NCBI GenBank assembly: GCA_030068075.1
Contig: CM057826.1
Span: 97,453,804 to 97,517,803 of the forward strand
Source: Paguma larvata
Lineage: Eukaryota; Chordata; Mammalia; Carnivora; Viverridae
Reading direction: 5' to 3'
Length of the DNA: 64,000 bases
Part shown: one piece after another, positions 13,001-28,000 of the stretch
How the letters are laid out: each line of letters opens with the position of its first letter
Numbering within the stretch: the first letter of the stretch is position 1
Made by a program: the position numbers and the translations under genes
Notes under the pieces: generated by a model
What the model saw: the letters and a program-made list of their open reading frames with translations, nothing else
The model's database searches: none
What the model was told of the DNA's origin: nothing

Positions 13001-16000
13001 GGGGCTATATACCAATTTCAGCATTACTCACAGTAGGGAATTAACAGGTACTGTCAAATTAATTAGAAGACTAAGAAGATTAAATCAAGTTACGGTTTTA
13101 AAGTAACCACTAATGCAAAAATACAAACCAAAACAAAAACCACCACACACCATACGTAATTTTAAAAGTTGTAAAAACAAAGCATAACTGAAACCTAAGA
13201 ATAAATCCATGTCTATCTAGATGGAGGATATTAAAAGAAAGCCTAGCAGCATATCATGAGACAAAGTTCAAATCTAGGCAGTATACAAGAGATACACACT
13301 AAACAATTCAGAAAAGATGGCAAATCTTTTTTTGGACAGGAAAAGGTGTATAGGAGGCAAATGTAAACCTAAATAAACCAAAGAGGCAAACAAAAACTGG
13401 GGTGTGGTAGGAGAGATATTAACATTAGACAAGATGAAATCCCAAAAGGAAGCACTCCAAACAAATCCAAAAGAGGTACTTTGTAATGCGGCAGAGAGAT
13501 TCACAATGACACACACACCAAGGAGAGGTCATAACTGTACGTCCCTAAGCACCAAATGGCATAACTTTTTAACTTTTTTTTTTTAAGATTTATTTATTTT
13601 GGGGAGAGTGCAAGTGGGCCAGGGGTAGAGAGAGAGGGGGACAGAGGATCTGAAGTGGGCTCTGTGCTGACAGGCTGACAGCAGAGAGCCCAATGCAAGG
13701 CTCAAACTCACGAACTGCGAGATTATCACCTGAGCCAAAGTCAGACGCTCAACCGACTGGGCCACCCAGGTGCCCCCTAAATGGTGTAACTTAAACACAC
13801 ATAAAGGTTAAAAACTACAGGAGCTACAGAAAGAAACAAACATTCCTTAAAAGAGATTTTAATTCATCACCTTCAGCTCACGGCAGACAGGGAGGACAAA
13901 GCAGTGCCCCTGGCTGGGCAAACTTGGAAAGTCACAACGGAAGTTAGCAACTGTGTATCCTCTTCAGCCTTTGTCCTTCAAGGACTTTCCTGGCAGTATA
14001 TATTGCCTTGATATTTTCATTTCTAACTAATGACAAACAAGGGTTCTCCAGACAAACTTAGCAACTGGATAAACTGGCTTAATTATTTTTGCTGTCATTA
14101 AATCTCGTTTTACCACTTATGAAACATTTACGTATTTCACATTTTCTTAAGCCTTGGAATAGGACATCGTGGGAGGGACCTCAGGAGAGGGGGTATTCCA
14201 GGGTTCCAGCTCTCACTGTCCTTCACTGCTATGTGACAGCAGGCAGGTCCTCTCTTCTCCCTGACCTCAGTTGCCTTCATTTGCCCTGAGACGTGGAGAA
14301 GATAAAAGATCACGAAAACCTCTTCCAAATAGAGTATTTGGGTCTAAAAAATATATGATGACTCCATTTAAACAGTAAACTGACCAGGATTCCTCATTCA
14401 TCTGAAGTACATTCCACTTGAGAGAGCATTAAGTTAAAATGTTCTGAAAATATTACATGGTAAAACAGTCATTTAAAATTTTCATGTGAATTACTTGAGA
14501 AATTTCTCTCAATAGAGCTTCCCTTACTTGAATCTCCACAGAAATCTTGGCTCGCCCCTTCTAAAGAGCAATGCATGTGAGGTCCCCAACTGTAAACAGA
14601 AATATCCTCTGGGGGCATAGGTGTAGATGTAGGTTGCCATGGCACCAAAGGCATTGGCATCTTTATGGGAACTTTTTCTTTAGGATACAGTCAGATGGAA
14701 AAAAGTAAATAAAAGCAAGAACTGATGAAAGTGGTCAAGTCTTCCCACTCCCATTCACTTACGTGCCCTGAAGCCTTATTACCTGATTCAGAGCTAATGC
14801 CACAGCAAAACAGGATGCTTTCCTGGAGAGGACTTCTCCTTTGATTAGGGCTTCTTCTCTTAACGTAGTGCAGATTTTCAAAGATTCAGGGCTATTCTGG
14901 CAGGAGACAGAATTGGCTCAGTAAATAAATGTCATGCACCTTTAAGTTTAATAAAATGACTGACAGTGCTCAGTATTTCAGATTTCCTTCTAAAATAATT
15001 TCCTAGAGCCTATCTCAAGCCACTTAACGGATTGAAACCTTAAAAAAAAATCCAAGAATTAAATGACACACAAACCAACAGACGTCAATGGTAAAACTGA
15101 AATGTCTTCCTTTGTACTTGCTGTAGGTGGATTAGGCTTGTGAGAATAGCATTAGCTTTTTATCTATGTATACTTGTCATGATGTGATTCATGACTCATA
15201 ACCTAAAGTAAAACCTGAATTCGATGAGCTAGGACAGTTCCCAAAACCGGCGGGGAATTTGTAATGGTTGACTAGTTCAATTTTTCAACTCTCGTCTCCA
15301 CTGAGTGAAACAAGTTATTTTTAGACACAATACAGGGGAGAAAAGTCCTCTGGCCTTCCGAAGTAGCAGAATTAAATTCTCTCTGCTTTAGCACACACTC
15401 AAGAAGGCACCTCTAAAAACATCAGAAAGCTCAGTATTACAGAGGTGAATAAACTGATGCTCAGCTGTTGTGTGCTCGGCCTTCAGTTTCACAGAATAAG
15501 AAAATGGTATGATTGGAAAGGATCACCTAATAATCCAGCAAGGAGTGAACTAAGACCCTCAGGCCAAGTCAAGCTTATGGCTAAAAATGGTTTCAAAATG
15601 TTTAAGGTTTGAAAAAATAAAAACAAAGATAGAATATGTGACAGGACAGAGACCACATGGGGTAGAGACTGTAAGTGGCCTCCAAGCCTAAAGTGTTTAC
15701 TATCTGGCCTTTTATAGTAAAACCTTGGGGCTCTCAAATTCAACCCTTTCATTTCATAAGTGAATTAAATGACCACTTCAAATTAAGGCTAAAGGTGAGA
15801 CTATACTCCACGTTTCTCAATTTCCCAGATGATTTTCTTTCTGCTATAACCCTGCTGTCTCCCTTATTTCGGAAAATTAGTATTGGTCCACTTTTCAGCG
15901 AAATGTTTTCAAGGACCATGCTCTTCCACCTTGCCTGGTGTTCCTTCCTTTTCATCATAAAAAGGTTTTGTAAAGTTTCCAAAGTTTAAATAACACAACT

Positions 16001-19000
16001 GTCTACAGTAAAGCATGCAACCCTGGTCACGGCACTACATCAGGTGTCCTTTACGGACTGATTCGTTCGCTCGATAATGAGGAACAGTTTCTATATGCGA
16101 AAAAACAATCCTGATACAGTAATGACATATGGACTTCTAAGTCATGTTTTCTGTCGTGAAGGAGTTCATTTTAGTGTCAAATATGCTTATGAAAGATCAA
16201 CTGTGTACCAGGCACTGTTAGGTGCTGGCACACAAAATGCCTCAAACTTAACCTCTAGTGGGGAGGATGAAACATACCTCTAAGAAAAATATCAAGCAGT
16301 GATAACTGTCACATAGGTGATACAATTAGAGCACAATTAGAGGATATTACTTCCAATTCTGAATCACAGAAAAGATTCACAGACAAAATTAGAGTAGCCC
16401 TTGAGTTCACCAATGAAGGATGGTCAGATTTCCATGGGAGAGAACTACGGAGAGGACTTGTCAAGTCCAGCACGAGCCTGATAGCAAGAGGACCTTCCAT
16501 AGACCTTGAACCCGGCTAACATAGTGTTTCTTGTTTTCCCTATCCACGCTATTGCCAAAGAAGGGCGAGAGATGATAAAATTGCTTTTCCCATGATAAAA
16601 CTGACGTGGCTAACTTGAGTTTTCTAAAAATGAACACATTTAAAATTGAAATGTCTGCACCAGATGGAAAAAGACTCTGGAGGTACTAAATTTTTCTATG
16701 TAGTGAAAAAAAAAGTGCTCTCAAAGTTAAGGGAAGACAGTCTTACCAGTTTGTAGCAAATTGCAAAAGCAAGGACATAGGTTTCTTTGTTGAACTTCAC
16801 ATCTTGGTTTTTCATCTCTATCAGCACTTCCAGCGCACCTACCAAAAATGAGAAGGGGGCGGGCAGTGTTAAATGCATTCAAGTGAGTTCAGAGTCTTTT
16901 ACTACTGATTCTATGAGTTCTAATCTGTTCAGTACCATCTATTGAAACGTAGCACGTAAAAGCAGTCAAAGTCATTTAGCAATTAATTAAATTTCAAAGA
17001 AATTATCAAATCATACAGCAAGAGTTAATATTTTAAACATATTTATACTTTCGGCTTACGTAAAATCAGGGTGTTTAAGGCATGACATGAAATGCAATAA
17101 TGTTGTTTTCAAACTTGAAAGAATGAAGGGTCCAGAGATCAGTCATTCGCCAGGAATATAAAGATCATTTTTGCATTGTCCACTGTTTTTCCTAACTACT
17201 ATAGCACCAAAGACAGAATTTTTCAACAAATTCTAATACTTACTTGTATATTTGCCTTTGATAAATAACATATCCATCAAAATATTGAATGATGTGGAGT
17301 CTGAGAAGAAACCTCGTAAATGCTAATAAAAAAAAATAACAGTTTGGTTAAAAGTTTTTAACTATTAAGTGAGGATGTATTCTTACACTCCACCTTCTCT
17401 ATCCAGGACTTATTTTTGTGTATACTTTATTCATTTGGTCTCCTGAATTCGTTAATAAATCTCTGATATACCAGGGTTTATTTTTCAAAAAAATTCACAT
17501 GCTGCCCACCCACTCTTTTGGCTGTCATGCCTTTGGCAATGGGCACACAAACAAGAGGCAAGCAGTATAGCATGAGTTCTGTAAGTTTCAGAAATACAGT
17601 GAAGAACATCTTCATTATACATGGTTCTCCTGTGCTTAGGAGAAAAGAAACAAGCCAATTAACCCTGGTGAGGGGGTCCTACAATGTGGGTGGCAGTATA
17701 TTAATATGAAAAGGCATGGGGTGCCTGAGTGGCTCAGTTGGTTAAGCGTCCAACTTCGGCTCAGGTCATGATATCGGGATTTGTGGGTTCGAGCCCCACG
17801 TCGGGCTCTGTGCTGACAGCTCTGAACCTGGAGCTTGCTTCGTATTCTGTTTCTCCCTCTCTCTCTGCCCCTTCCCTGCTCATTCTCTGTCTCTCTGTCT
17901 CTCTCTCTCTCTCTCAAAACTGAAAAAAAAAACGGTAAAAAATATGAAAAGGCAGATATAAGTATGCGTGAGGACTAAGCAAGAAGAGTTGTACACAGCT
18001 GTGATCCTCTTTTGGCAAATGAATAATATTCACTTTTTGAAATAATTCACTAGAACAGTGGTTCTTGACACTTTTTTCTCAACATTTTTAATATGATAAT
18101 GCAACACATGTTATTCAAATACACTATTAAAAGCTTCCTTGCTCTAGTTTGTTCTTATTTTGAGAGCCCGCTATGCAGACCCTGTTCTAGGGGCTGAAAA
18201 TAAAGAAATAATAAACAAGACACAGAACCTTGTCCTAACTCTAGTGGGGCTTATAATCTAGTAAAGCTTAAATTCTGGCATGGGAGACAATGAACAAGAA
18301 AAACCACTGAATAAGTAAAAATGTAATTTCAAGTTATCAATAAGAGCTACGAAGAACAATGAAGTAGGAAAAAGGGATAGAGTAGATGACAGGTCGTCAG
18401 GGAAGGCTTTCTGAGGAGACCTTGATGAAGCAAAGGAAAGCCTCAATGATGAGGGTGTAGGCCATTCTAGTTTGAGGCCATGGGTATGGCATGTCTTAGA
18501 ATAAGAAAGCCCAAGAGTTGAGTGAGCAAGGGGGATGGCAGATGATGAGACACTACAAGGGGCCTCTAAGTCACGGTCAGGAGTCCGAGTTCTCCTCCGA
18601 GTGTGATGGGAAGGCCCAGAGCAGCCCTGTCCACAGTGTGAGCCATATATGTGGTTCTACATTTTCAAGTAGCTTCATTAAAAAAGTAAAAATATGTGAA
18701 TTCAATTTTAATAATGTTACTTAACCCACTAAATCCAAAATATAATTTCAATGTGTAATTAGTAAAAAAAATTACGTACTTTTTCTTTTTTATATCAAGC
18801 ATGTGAAATCCACCATGCATTTTACCCTTAGAGCCAATGAAATCTGAACTAGCCACAGTCCAAGGGCTCCATAGATAAACGTGGATAGTGGCTACGATAC
18901 CAGCAGCACTACAGGGTTCAGGGCAGGGGACACAATAAATTAAGAGTGGAAACAGGATTAGGCTTTAATCTTACTGGACTCAAATTCAGTTTAATCTGCT

Positions 19001-22000
19001 ACTCCCGGAAACTTGGTTATATGTGATTATTTCATGCATGGGTCTAAGTTTAAAAAAACAAAAACACAAATGAAGTTGCATTTTCTTTCTTTTTGCTTTT
19101 TATCATTATACTCAAGGCTGTCATTACAGTAAAGTTTTCATTTTCCTTCATTTTCTTTTAATTACAACTCATGATTATTGAACAGTCAAATAATACAAAA
19201 ACTTATAAAGTAAAAAGTAAGAATTTCCTGTAATTCTACCCCCTAAAGATAAGTAGTAGGGGTTTCAGGTAGATCCTTGCAGATTTTTAACAGATATATA
19301 CTAAAATATAAATATGTATGTATATTTTTCCGTAAGGAAAAAAATAAGTTCAAACCAATCCACACTGTTGTAAAACCCCCTTTTCTCTGGTTACTAATAC
19401 AGTATAATCCTCCTTCTACACCATGGATGTCCTTAAAAGAGGGGCTAGTCAAGAGTTAACAGTTCCACTATGGAAAGAACACTTTCTATGAAGTGTACAA
19501 GACAGAAAGCCAACTTTTGTAAAAATACAAAAGTGTCTCAGGTGGCCAGCCCTGGCCCCAAAATAAATGTTTCTGACCATGTATGAATTTATGATGTCTC
19601 TAAGTCCCAGTTTCCTCATCTGTAAAATGGAGAGAATAAGTATCCACCTCACCATGGTCTGTGCGAAACAAATCAGACAGGCGGAGTGCCTAAGCACAGT
19701 ACTGAGAACACAGTAAAAATTCAAGACATAATTACAGAAATAACTAGTGTTATTTTTGTCTTTAGGAAAAGAAAATCAAAAGACGTGAAAGTATTCTGAA
19801 AACCAGAAAAGCACTATACGAGGTGGCCGTCAACAAGAAGTAACAAATATAAAAAGGAGAAGGACAGGTGAGGAACAGGAAAGGGAATCTTAAAAGGGCC
19901 ACCTGTCTTAAACTATCCTCCACTAAAAGCTTCTCTGAGAGGTCAGTCCCACGTCACAAGCAAGGAAAGTAGATCCCTTATACTTTGTACGTACATCTCT
20001 TCCACACCTGTCCTATGCCTCTGTCTAAAAAGACCCAGGCCTGTTCATTGCGATGGACTCCAAGCAAACCTTAAAATGCAGGTAAGAGCTCATTCTTTCA
20101 GCTCAGCAACCTTGCTCTGAAAAATCGAAGCCAGGAATAATGTGTGTAAGAGAGATGCCTTCCTTAACATCACTAAAAACACCCCATGCTCAGCACAAGG
20201 AAATCACACTGACAGGGAAAGTAATGAGGAGACAATAACCTGGTCTTTGATGAGTTCCAGGGCAGATTCCTCAAGATCCAACTCGTAGCACAACCTCATG
20301 AAAAGTGGTCCAAATTTATACTCTCCCAAAGTGACATTTCTGTTCTCTGCATGATACCTGGTAATGAAAATGATTCAGTGAGCCAAATGGTGGGATGCAG
20401 GGAAAAGGACAAACTGCGGCATACTCTGCAGGCTGCTGGGGAGACAATAAAAAATGAGGTACTCTCATGGTCTGGAGGGAGAGAAGTGCAGAAATGAGGA
20501 CTATCAAAGGAATTCTGGGGTGAAGTATAGCAGGCATTTAAATAGAAAAGGTTTGTTAGAGGCCCACAGACCCACATGAAATCAAAGAATGGAAAAACGT
20601 ACATTGTAATCATCTTCTCAATTTATCAACAACCTGCTAGGATGAGTGTCAGCATACATGAAGGAATAATAGGAATCTTGCACCAACAAGCTCCTGAGAA
20701 TGGCACTGCGTCTTTGTATGGACCCCGTCTAGAGAGGAACGGATCAAAGGAGAAAAGTGACGCTCTGTCCTCCTCAAGTCTGACTGCTCCATGTAGGATA
20801 GCAAACAACCTACAGATGTACTTTACGATTTAGACCTGTCGCTGTTCTTCTCTGCTCCGGCAAAGGCATATGTGAGCTACCGTCGCCTTGCTAAACAAAT
20901 TAAATGCTGTTTTGCAGTTTAGTTTTAGGAAAAAGCTAATTTCAGACAATGACATCTTATACGTGGCTTGAGATTTTTACAAGCAGTCGGTCCACCAGTT
21001 AGGATGCAGAACTGAAAACTGCTAGCATAAATTTCCTTTCAATAACTAACTCTTCTAGTTTTAGACACCAAGAAGACAATCTGGTGACAAAATAAGTATC
21101 TCATGATTACCTGTAAACCAAATTTTAATAAGAGTCATTATGTGAATAAATCACACATACCACGGGGCAAAGCTCTGACTTTAAAACCAGAATGCTTTTT
21201 AGCCTTCTGCTCAAATCACTGAGGACAGTCACAGTAACATTATGGATAGTGTATCTTAAACATACCTACTGCCAAAAACAATGACGATATGTACCTTTAT
21301 TATAGAACTTATAAACTATATTCAATGCTTCATTACAAGTTATGAATCAAATTATATAAGTTGTACACCATAAATATACGTGATTTTTAGTTGTCAATCA
21401 TACCTCAATAATACTGGAGGGAAAATTAGGTTATTTAATGGCAATATAGTATAGTGATTAAGGACTTTTAGATTCTGATTCCAAGTGGACAGGTCAAGTC
21501 CCAGCTCTTTTACTTAGTAACCGTATAACCATGAGCAAGTTAGTTAACCACTCCATGCCTCAGTTTCTTCATCTGTAAATGGAGATAAAAGTTGAACTCA
21601 GAGTTTTTGTATACATTAAGATGACATGCCTACTAGCACACAGAAAATCTTCCATATGTGTTAACTCTTATAAAATATAAGCCATGCTGTGGAAAACATC
21701 TTTAAAAATCAATATATTCCAAAAATAGGGTAATGAAAATTTTGTGCCAGATTAATAATAAAATAATGCAAAAACAAAAGTTTTCCCAATTTAGAGGATA
21801 TTTACGCTAATAAAAGTGCTAGAAATTCACAGAGATAAAGTATTACCTCTTCTTGACAAGAAATGTTCAAATCAGAGAATCTAAAATACCCCTAATTAAC
21901 CACATAGCAGCATGTGGTCACGACTATGGAGGGATTAATTTGCTCCTCATTTTTGACTCAATAAAGAGCTTATGTTCTGGCTCATTACTCTACTTCCCCA

Positions 22001-25000
22001 GTAGTGGGGTGCCTATCTCAGCAAGAACAGGGAGGTTAGGCCATGGACCTGTCCATTTTCCCGCTTTTCCAGCTGTCCACCAGTAGAGGAAGAGATAGCA
22101 ACTGGGCAGAGTTATCACCAATGATTAAGATTTGGGTAGTAACAAGTGACAGTAAAATGAGCCAGAGGGTCTAAAATGATTCATCTTTGTGAAACTGAGA
22201 TAGTATTAGGATTCCTAATACTGTGCAAATGTAAATTAGCACAACCTGGAAAATAATCTGGCATTTTCTATCAACAAATTTTAAAATGTTCATATTCTCT
22301 GATCACCTCCAAAACAGAAAGGGTAGGTTTTATGCATAGACTCGCTCATCACGGCATTATTCATACTGGTGAAAATGTCAAATAATTGAGACATTCAACA
22401 AGAGGGGTACCTGACATACAATGGAATATCATAAAGTCATTAAAATGTAACTCCTGAGTATATTATTATCAAACAAAATCACTTATGCTATAATACTAAG
22501 TAGAAAACACTATCATTATATATACAGTAATTATTAAAAATGTGTAAGTAAGCCCTACCAAAACCACACAATCTTTGCACATAAAAAATCAGTAAGAAAA
22601 TAGGGATGCCTGGGTGGCTCAGTCGGCTAAGTATCCAGCTTCGACTTAGGTCATGATCTCGTGATTCATGGGTTTGAGCCCCACATCGGGCTCTGTGCTG
22701 ACAGCTCAGAGCCTGGATCCTGCCTCTCTCTCTGCCTCTCCTCCACTCATGCTCTGCCTCTCTCTCTCTCAAAAATCAACAGTCAAAAATTTTTTTTAAA
22801 AAATCAGTGAGAAAACATATCAAATGTCAACAGCGGTTGATCCATCTGGAGATGGAGCCCTTGCCCCTCGCTGCTGAGTGTGGGCGTGCCAGGTAACTCA
22901 CCTTGACCAAGAGAACATGACAGAAGTGAAGCTGTGCCAGTCCCAGGCCGGTTTACAAGGCCCGCGGCTTCCACTCCTGTTGGTGCTGGTGCAGCCCAGG
23001 CTAGATTTACGAATGGTGAGACGCTCCAAGGGGAGAGGGGCCATGTGGACTCAGGCACGAGAAATACAAATAAAGCCTCTTGGGCCTTCCAGCTCAGACC
23101 GGCCAGCAGCTGACTACAGAAGAGCAAGCGACTTTAGCAGACACTAATACAGAACTGTCCGGCTAGCACACCTCAACTACTGACCCACAGAAATAATAGA
23201 TAATAATAGATAACAGAGAAAAAATAAATAGTTATCATGTTAAGCCATTCTGGTGTGCGGCTCCAACACAACAAGAGACAACAGAAACAGCAGAATCTGT
23301 GATATGTTTCTTTTACTTTTTTGGTGTTTTTCCACTTTGCAATGAATTGTGTGTAATTTTGTGTTTTTTCCCTTTTAAAGATAACATTAATTTTTCGTAT
23401 TATAAAATTGATAATGCCCACTATAGACAAGTTTGAGAAATCAAAAAAGTACCTATTTAAGCCAAAAAATGTGTAATTCCCAAAGAACCACAATTGACTT
23501 TTGGTACATTCTCTTCCAGTATTCCATAAATGAACACCCTTGTATTACTCTCTCTACATTATAAATGCAGGTCTTTGTATCGAAATCTATCTTTCCAGAA
23601 TGATAAAAAAAAAAAAAAAAAGCCATGAATTTACTTTTAGAAACAAAGCCTGTTGATTTCGGGTCATACGCTTCTGAGTAAGTGAGCCCTTTACTGGGTT
23701 TCCTAACAGCAGATTATAAGTACTCGGGGAGTTAACCTGACATGGGAAATGAGAGTGGGTCGGAGAAACAGGCATTCACCTGGGGTAGAGAGAGATGAGC
23801 CAGGAGTCCATGAAGCGGTCCAAGCGAGAGATGATGAGGCCTGAACTAAGGCACTGGTAATGAGGACAGAGAGCACGAGGCGAGAGACAAGAGATAGGAA
23901 GCAGTAGGATTTTTTAAATCTGTCAGGGAGGAGAGCAAGTAAGATTAGAGGAAAGAGGTTCCCAGTTACCGTCCTGCAGGGTCAGTGTGACAGAAAACAG
24001 TAAAAAGAAGCAATTTGTGTAAGTTGAATGTGAAGTGGAGTTCATCAGGCTGATGATTTCTTAGGACATGAATTCTGGTTTTCTATCCTCAGTACCTGGC
24101 ATATAGAAGGAATCCAGGAAGTGTCTGCTAAGTAAATACAAACGTGGGGAGCTCAGGGCAGGCACGTGGACAAGAAATCTGAAAGTAACTGATGTATAGT
24201 TGCCACCTGAATCCTGGTTAAGTGGATGAGATTCTTCAGGAAAAAGAACAGAGTGAGAAAGAGACCATACCTGGCAGAACTGTACAGAAATGCCTCACCT
24301 GTAAATGACGTTTTTAGCCAGTTCCACATCATCCCGAGAATCACACAAATGAAGCAAGGTTTTCAACTCGTCCTTCAAGATGAGCTTGTTCTGGGTCAGT
24401 TTCTCCTTCATGTTTCTGAGATACGTTGCTGGAAGAAAGCAGAGTGTGGTGGCCATCACTCAGGCTGACTGGGACTGTCAGGAGTCTGACCTCAGGGAGA
24501 AGGGGAAGGTGGATTCTGGCACATCGCAAAGAGGCACTGAGAGGGGCTCCCATCACTGAGGAGTGTCCTCAAGAGCAGTATCACAGAAGGTCTATGAAGC
24601 AAACCACCTGTGCTACAGGGGCACAGGATGGGGGCCCACTCAGAACTTCCTAACGTACAATCCCTGAGAGTAAGAACACAGGAATATGCAATTTTGACCA
24701 CCTGGCTGAGCCTTCTGCACACTAAAGTTTAAGAACTAATGTCCCAGAGGCTTAGTCTGAAAAACTATCAACAGGTGACACATTAGGAAAAAAAAAAAAA
24801 ACAACGGAACCAAGATATCTAAACCATCAGGTGACAGGGAACTTAGCAGGAAAACTGAAAGGAAAATGTGTACTGTACCGAAGATGGGTTTGCCCTAGTA
24901 GTTGATCCATGCGATTCAGGAATATTTTAAGTCTCTTTCATTTGGTTCAACTATACCTTTCATTTCTTTGGTCTTTCTACTCAGTTGTTAGAAAGCATGC

Positions 25001-28000
25001 CACGGTACTACATAAAAATGCACACAGGGTAAAAACAACAACAACAACAACAAAACCCGTCCTCTCAACAGCAGCAAACATCTTGGTAAAAGAATCATTT
25101 CAAAGTGGTTATACCTATCTCTGTCCCCTCTCTTATATTTGATCAACTGTGCAGACAGTCAAACACCAAAAGAAAACACTGCTTCTTGGCATTAGGAAGG
25201 GATCAGATTCTCGGCAGAGTGTGGGGCGAGATGCAAGGCCAGCACTAAAGAAGCATCTGCTCTCTAGAAGGCAGAGCTGTTCTCAGTATCAGGAGTTGCC
25301 AAGAAAAGTCTATGGGTTTTGCTCCAAGGCCCAGAGCTTTGAAGGAAGGCTGTTTAAAAGAATGGCACAATATATACTAAAACACAAGACTGGGAAGCTG
25401 AGGCAGACACTGTTCTCAATTTAAAGAAAGGAAGGCCTGCTTGGTTTAAGTGAATGCTGTGTACCATCCAATCTTTATTTGGAGAGCCACATCATGGTTA
25501 AAGGTTTTACAGATGGAAAGACCTGGGCTATAAGCTAGGCTCTGCCACTTGCATGCTATGGGGAGACCCTTGTCTGTTAGACTTGATTCCATGTCTTAAG
25601 TGAGAATCGTGAGAGCTACCTCATGGGGTATGCTGAGATAATGTATGTTAAGCATTTAGCACAGGGCCTAGCATATAGTAACTGCCAGTAAATCTTGCAC
25701 GTTGTTCTCATTTTCATTACATCACTTATTAGACTTAGGAGAATTTATATTAACTATTTCCAAACAATTTCTAATCTAAAGAATTTTAATGGGATGACCT
25801 ACACTTTTTAATAAGCCTGAAAGAATCCAAAATTTCAAAAGATGTAATTTACACTTTAAAACAAATAATCAAAGTTCAAGTGCTTGTGAGCAAAACAAGA
25901 AAGGTTAAGGCAGGGTTTCTGTCCTGAAAGAATCTTAACCTATTTGAGAAAACATGATAAGAGTTATGCAAAGCTATCTGAAAACAATGACTGAAGGGCA
26001 CATAAGTGGCTCAGTCGCTTAAGCATCTGACTTCTGCTCAGGTCATGATCTCACAGTTCGTGTGTTCGAGCCTTGAGTCAAGCTCTGTGCAGCCAGCTCA
26101 GAGCTTGAAGCCTGCTGCGCATTCTGTGTCCTCCCTCTCTGCCCACCCCCGCAACCCCTGGCTCACATTCTGTCTCTGTCTCTCTCTCGCTCAAAAATAA
26201 TAAACAATAAAAAACTTTTTTTGAGGGGCACCTAGGTGGCTCAGTCAGTTGAGTGTCCAGCTTCAGCTCAAGTCATGATCTCACAATTTGTGAGTTCAGG
26301 CCCTGCATCAGGCTCTGTGCTGACAGCTCAGAGCCTGAAGCCTGCTTCAAATTCTGTGTCTCCCTCTCTCTGCCCCTACCCCGCTCATGATCTGTCTCTG
26401 TCTCTCAAAAATAAATAAAACTGTTTAAAAAAAATTAAAAAAAAATTTTTTGAAAACAATGCAGAGGTGACAGATGACCAACTATATAAAGAAATCAGGG
26501 TGGCCGAAACAGACCAGGTCTGGTGGAAGTGGAAAGGTACCAGAAAGGAAGTGGCTACACTGGGTTGGAGAAACTCAGGAGAGGGGAACATTCTTGGTAT
26601 GAGAATCAGTATGAATAATAGCATAGAATTGGGCACAGAGGAAGATGGTGAGGGGAGAACTGTGACTAAATTAAGAGGAAATCATAATTTCTTCTTAGGA
26701 CAGAGGACCACTGTGGGTTCTTATAATGAAGAAATATTAACAGGATTTTATAAGTATCACTCTGACCATGGAGTAGATTGGCACTCACTACATTAATTGC
26801 CTTTTGGAACATATGCACAACTGTGACAGGCTTAGAAACACTACAACAATTGGATGTAACTAAAAAATGAAGCCCTAACTCTGCCAGCTTTCCAAAGCTC
26901 AAAAAATCCGAGTAAAAAGAAGACTGAAGTAAAATCCAGACTGAGTAAAATCTGAAGTAAAATATCCATTGGAGATAAATATATTCTCCCTCACTCTGAA
27001 GGCTTATCTTCTTATTCCATAGAAGGTATATTATATATTGTATATATGATTAGCAAAGAGGTGAGGAAAGACTGATTTCCAGAGGGCTGGAAGCAGTGTT
27101 TATTAGGTGCTCATGAACATTTGACAGTGAGAGGAAGGAGATCTGAGAAAGGCGGTAGGGACAAACCAACCTGTTATTAACAAAGTCTTGCTATGCTTAT
27201 CAAGGAATTTAAAGTATTGGAAAAATGTGCAGGAGAGAGGGAATGAATTCAACAAGAGTTCTCAGATGCTGACAGGAAGAAGAACTAGGGTAGTGGTGTG
27301 TTTTCAGCTTTTTGTAATAACAATTTTCAAACATACCCCAAACCAGAAAGAGAACAGTATAATGACCTCCCATGTGCACGTCGCCTAGGTTCCAAAATGA
27401 CCAATATTTTGCTAATTAAAAAAAAAACTTCATTTTAGCCTGACTTTTTCAGCAAAGTAGAAAAATATGAAAATGCATCCCACATGAGATGGTTTTGTTT
27501 CACTGTGTTTTTGTATAGATATGTATGTATATAGATGAGATGTTATGCAAAATGTACTTTTTACTCAGAGGCGTTTCAAAAAACGTTAAAGCCAGTCATC
27601 GTGAGCAGTTCTCAGACTTTATTGTGTATATTAATAATCTGGGGCCATAAGTTGGGCATTTCTATGAAACTCCCAGGTGCTGCTAATCCTTGACCCTTAG
27701 TTTGGGTGACAGGGATCTAGAGAGAACTGGTTCCAACAAAAGTTTTAGTATTTCTCTGGGATCCTGGGAAAAGGGACAAGAGGAAAGCTATAGGCTCTAT
27801 AGTAGCAGAAAGTGAGATGAAAAGTACATTTAAGAGTAGACTGGGAAATCAAGAATAAACTATGTCAATTTCTTCTCGGACGTAAAGTCATCGAAGGAGA
27901 CCAAACGGATAAAGACAAAAAAAAAAAAAAACCCTAATGACACATCAGTGAAAGAACTAACAAAATCGATTCAATTACCTTTGGAGCCAGGAAGATGATA

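Larger units (their letters stand above)
9716..14782. other. PTCD2 intron 7
   Basis: Contains SINEs, two L1 fragments and, at 11,405-12,290, 12,490-13,560 and 13,790-14,780, intronic sequence in which I recognise nothing. Confidence 0.75.
17323..20239. other. PTCD2 intron 4
   Basis: One SINE, an L2 and a hAT remnant, and a MIR-like segment near 19,595-19,730. Nothing is recognised in 18,910-19,590 and 19,740-20,240. Confidence 0.75.
20358..24298. other. PTCD2 intron 3
   Basis: MIR, two L1 remnants and a SINE; 23,760-24,130 looks like a reverse L2 remnant. The remaining stretches 20,360-21,240 and 22,815-23,760 are unassigned. Confidence 0.7.
24429..27978. other. PTCD2 intron 2
   Basis: MIR, a tandem SINE pair and a MER5A remnant; 24,430-25,480 and 26,650-27,590 hold nothing I can name. 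Confidence 0.75.

Noticed and set aside
17717..17800. tRNA-like A and B boxes
   Set aside because: They are the tRNA-derived heads of SINEs, with no cloverleaf acceptor end or terminator of a true tRNA gene.
26006..26418. Many 60-110 codon frames starting MAQSV/MAQSL
   Set aside because: These are the CAN-SINE read in one frame; the same peptide recurs at 17.7, 26.0, 26.2, 44.6 and 50.3 kb. They are not genes.
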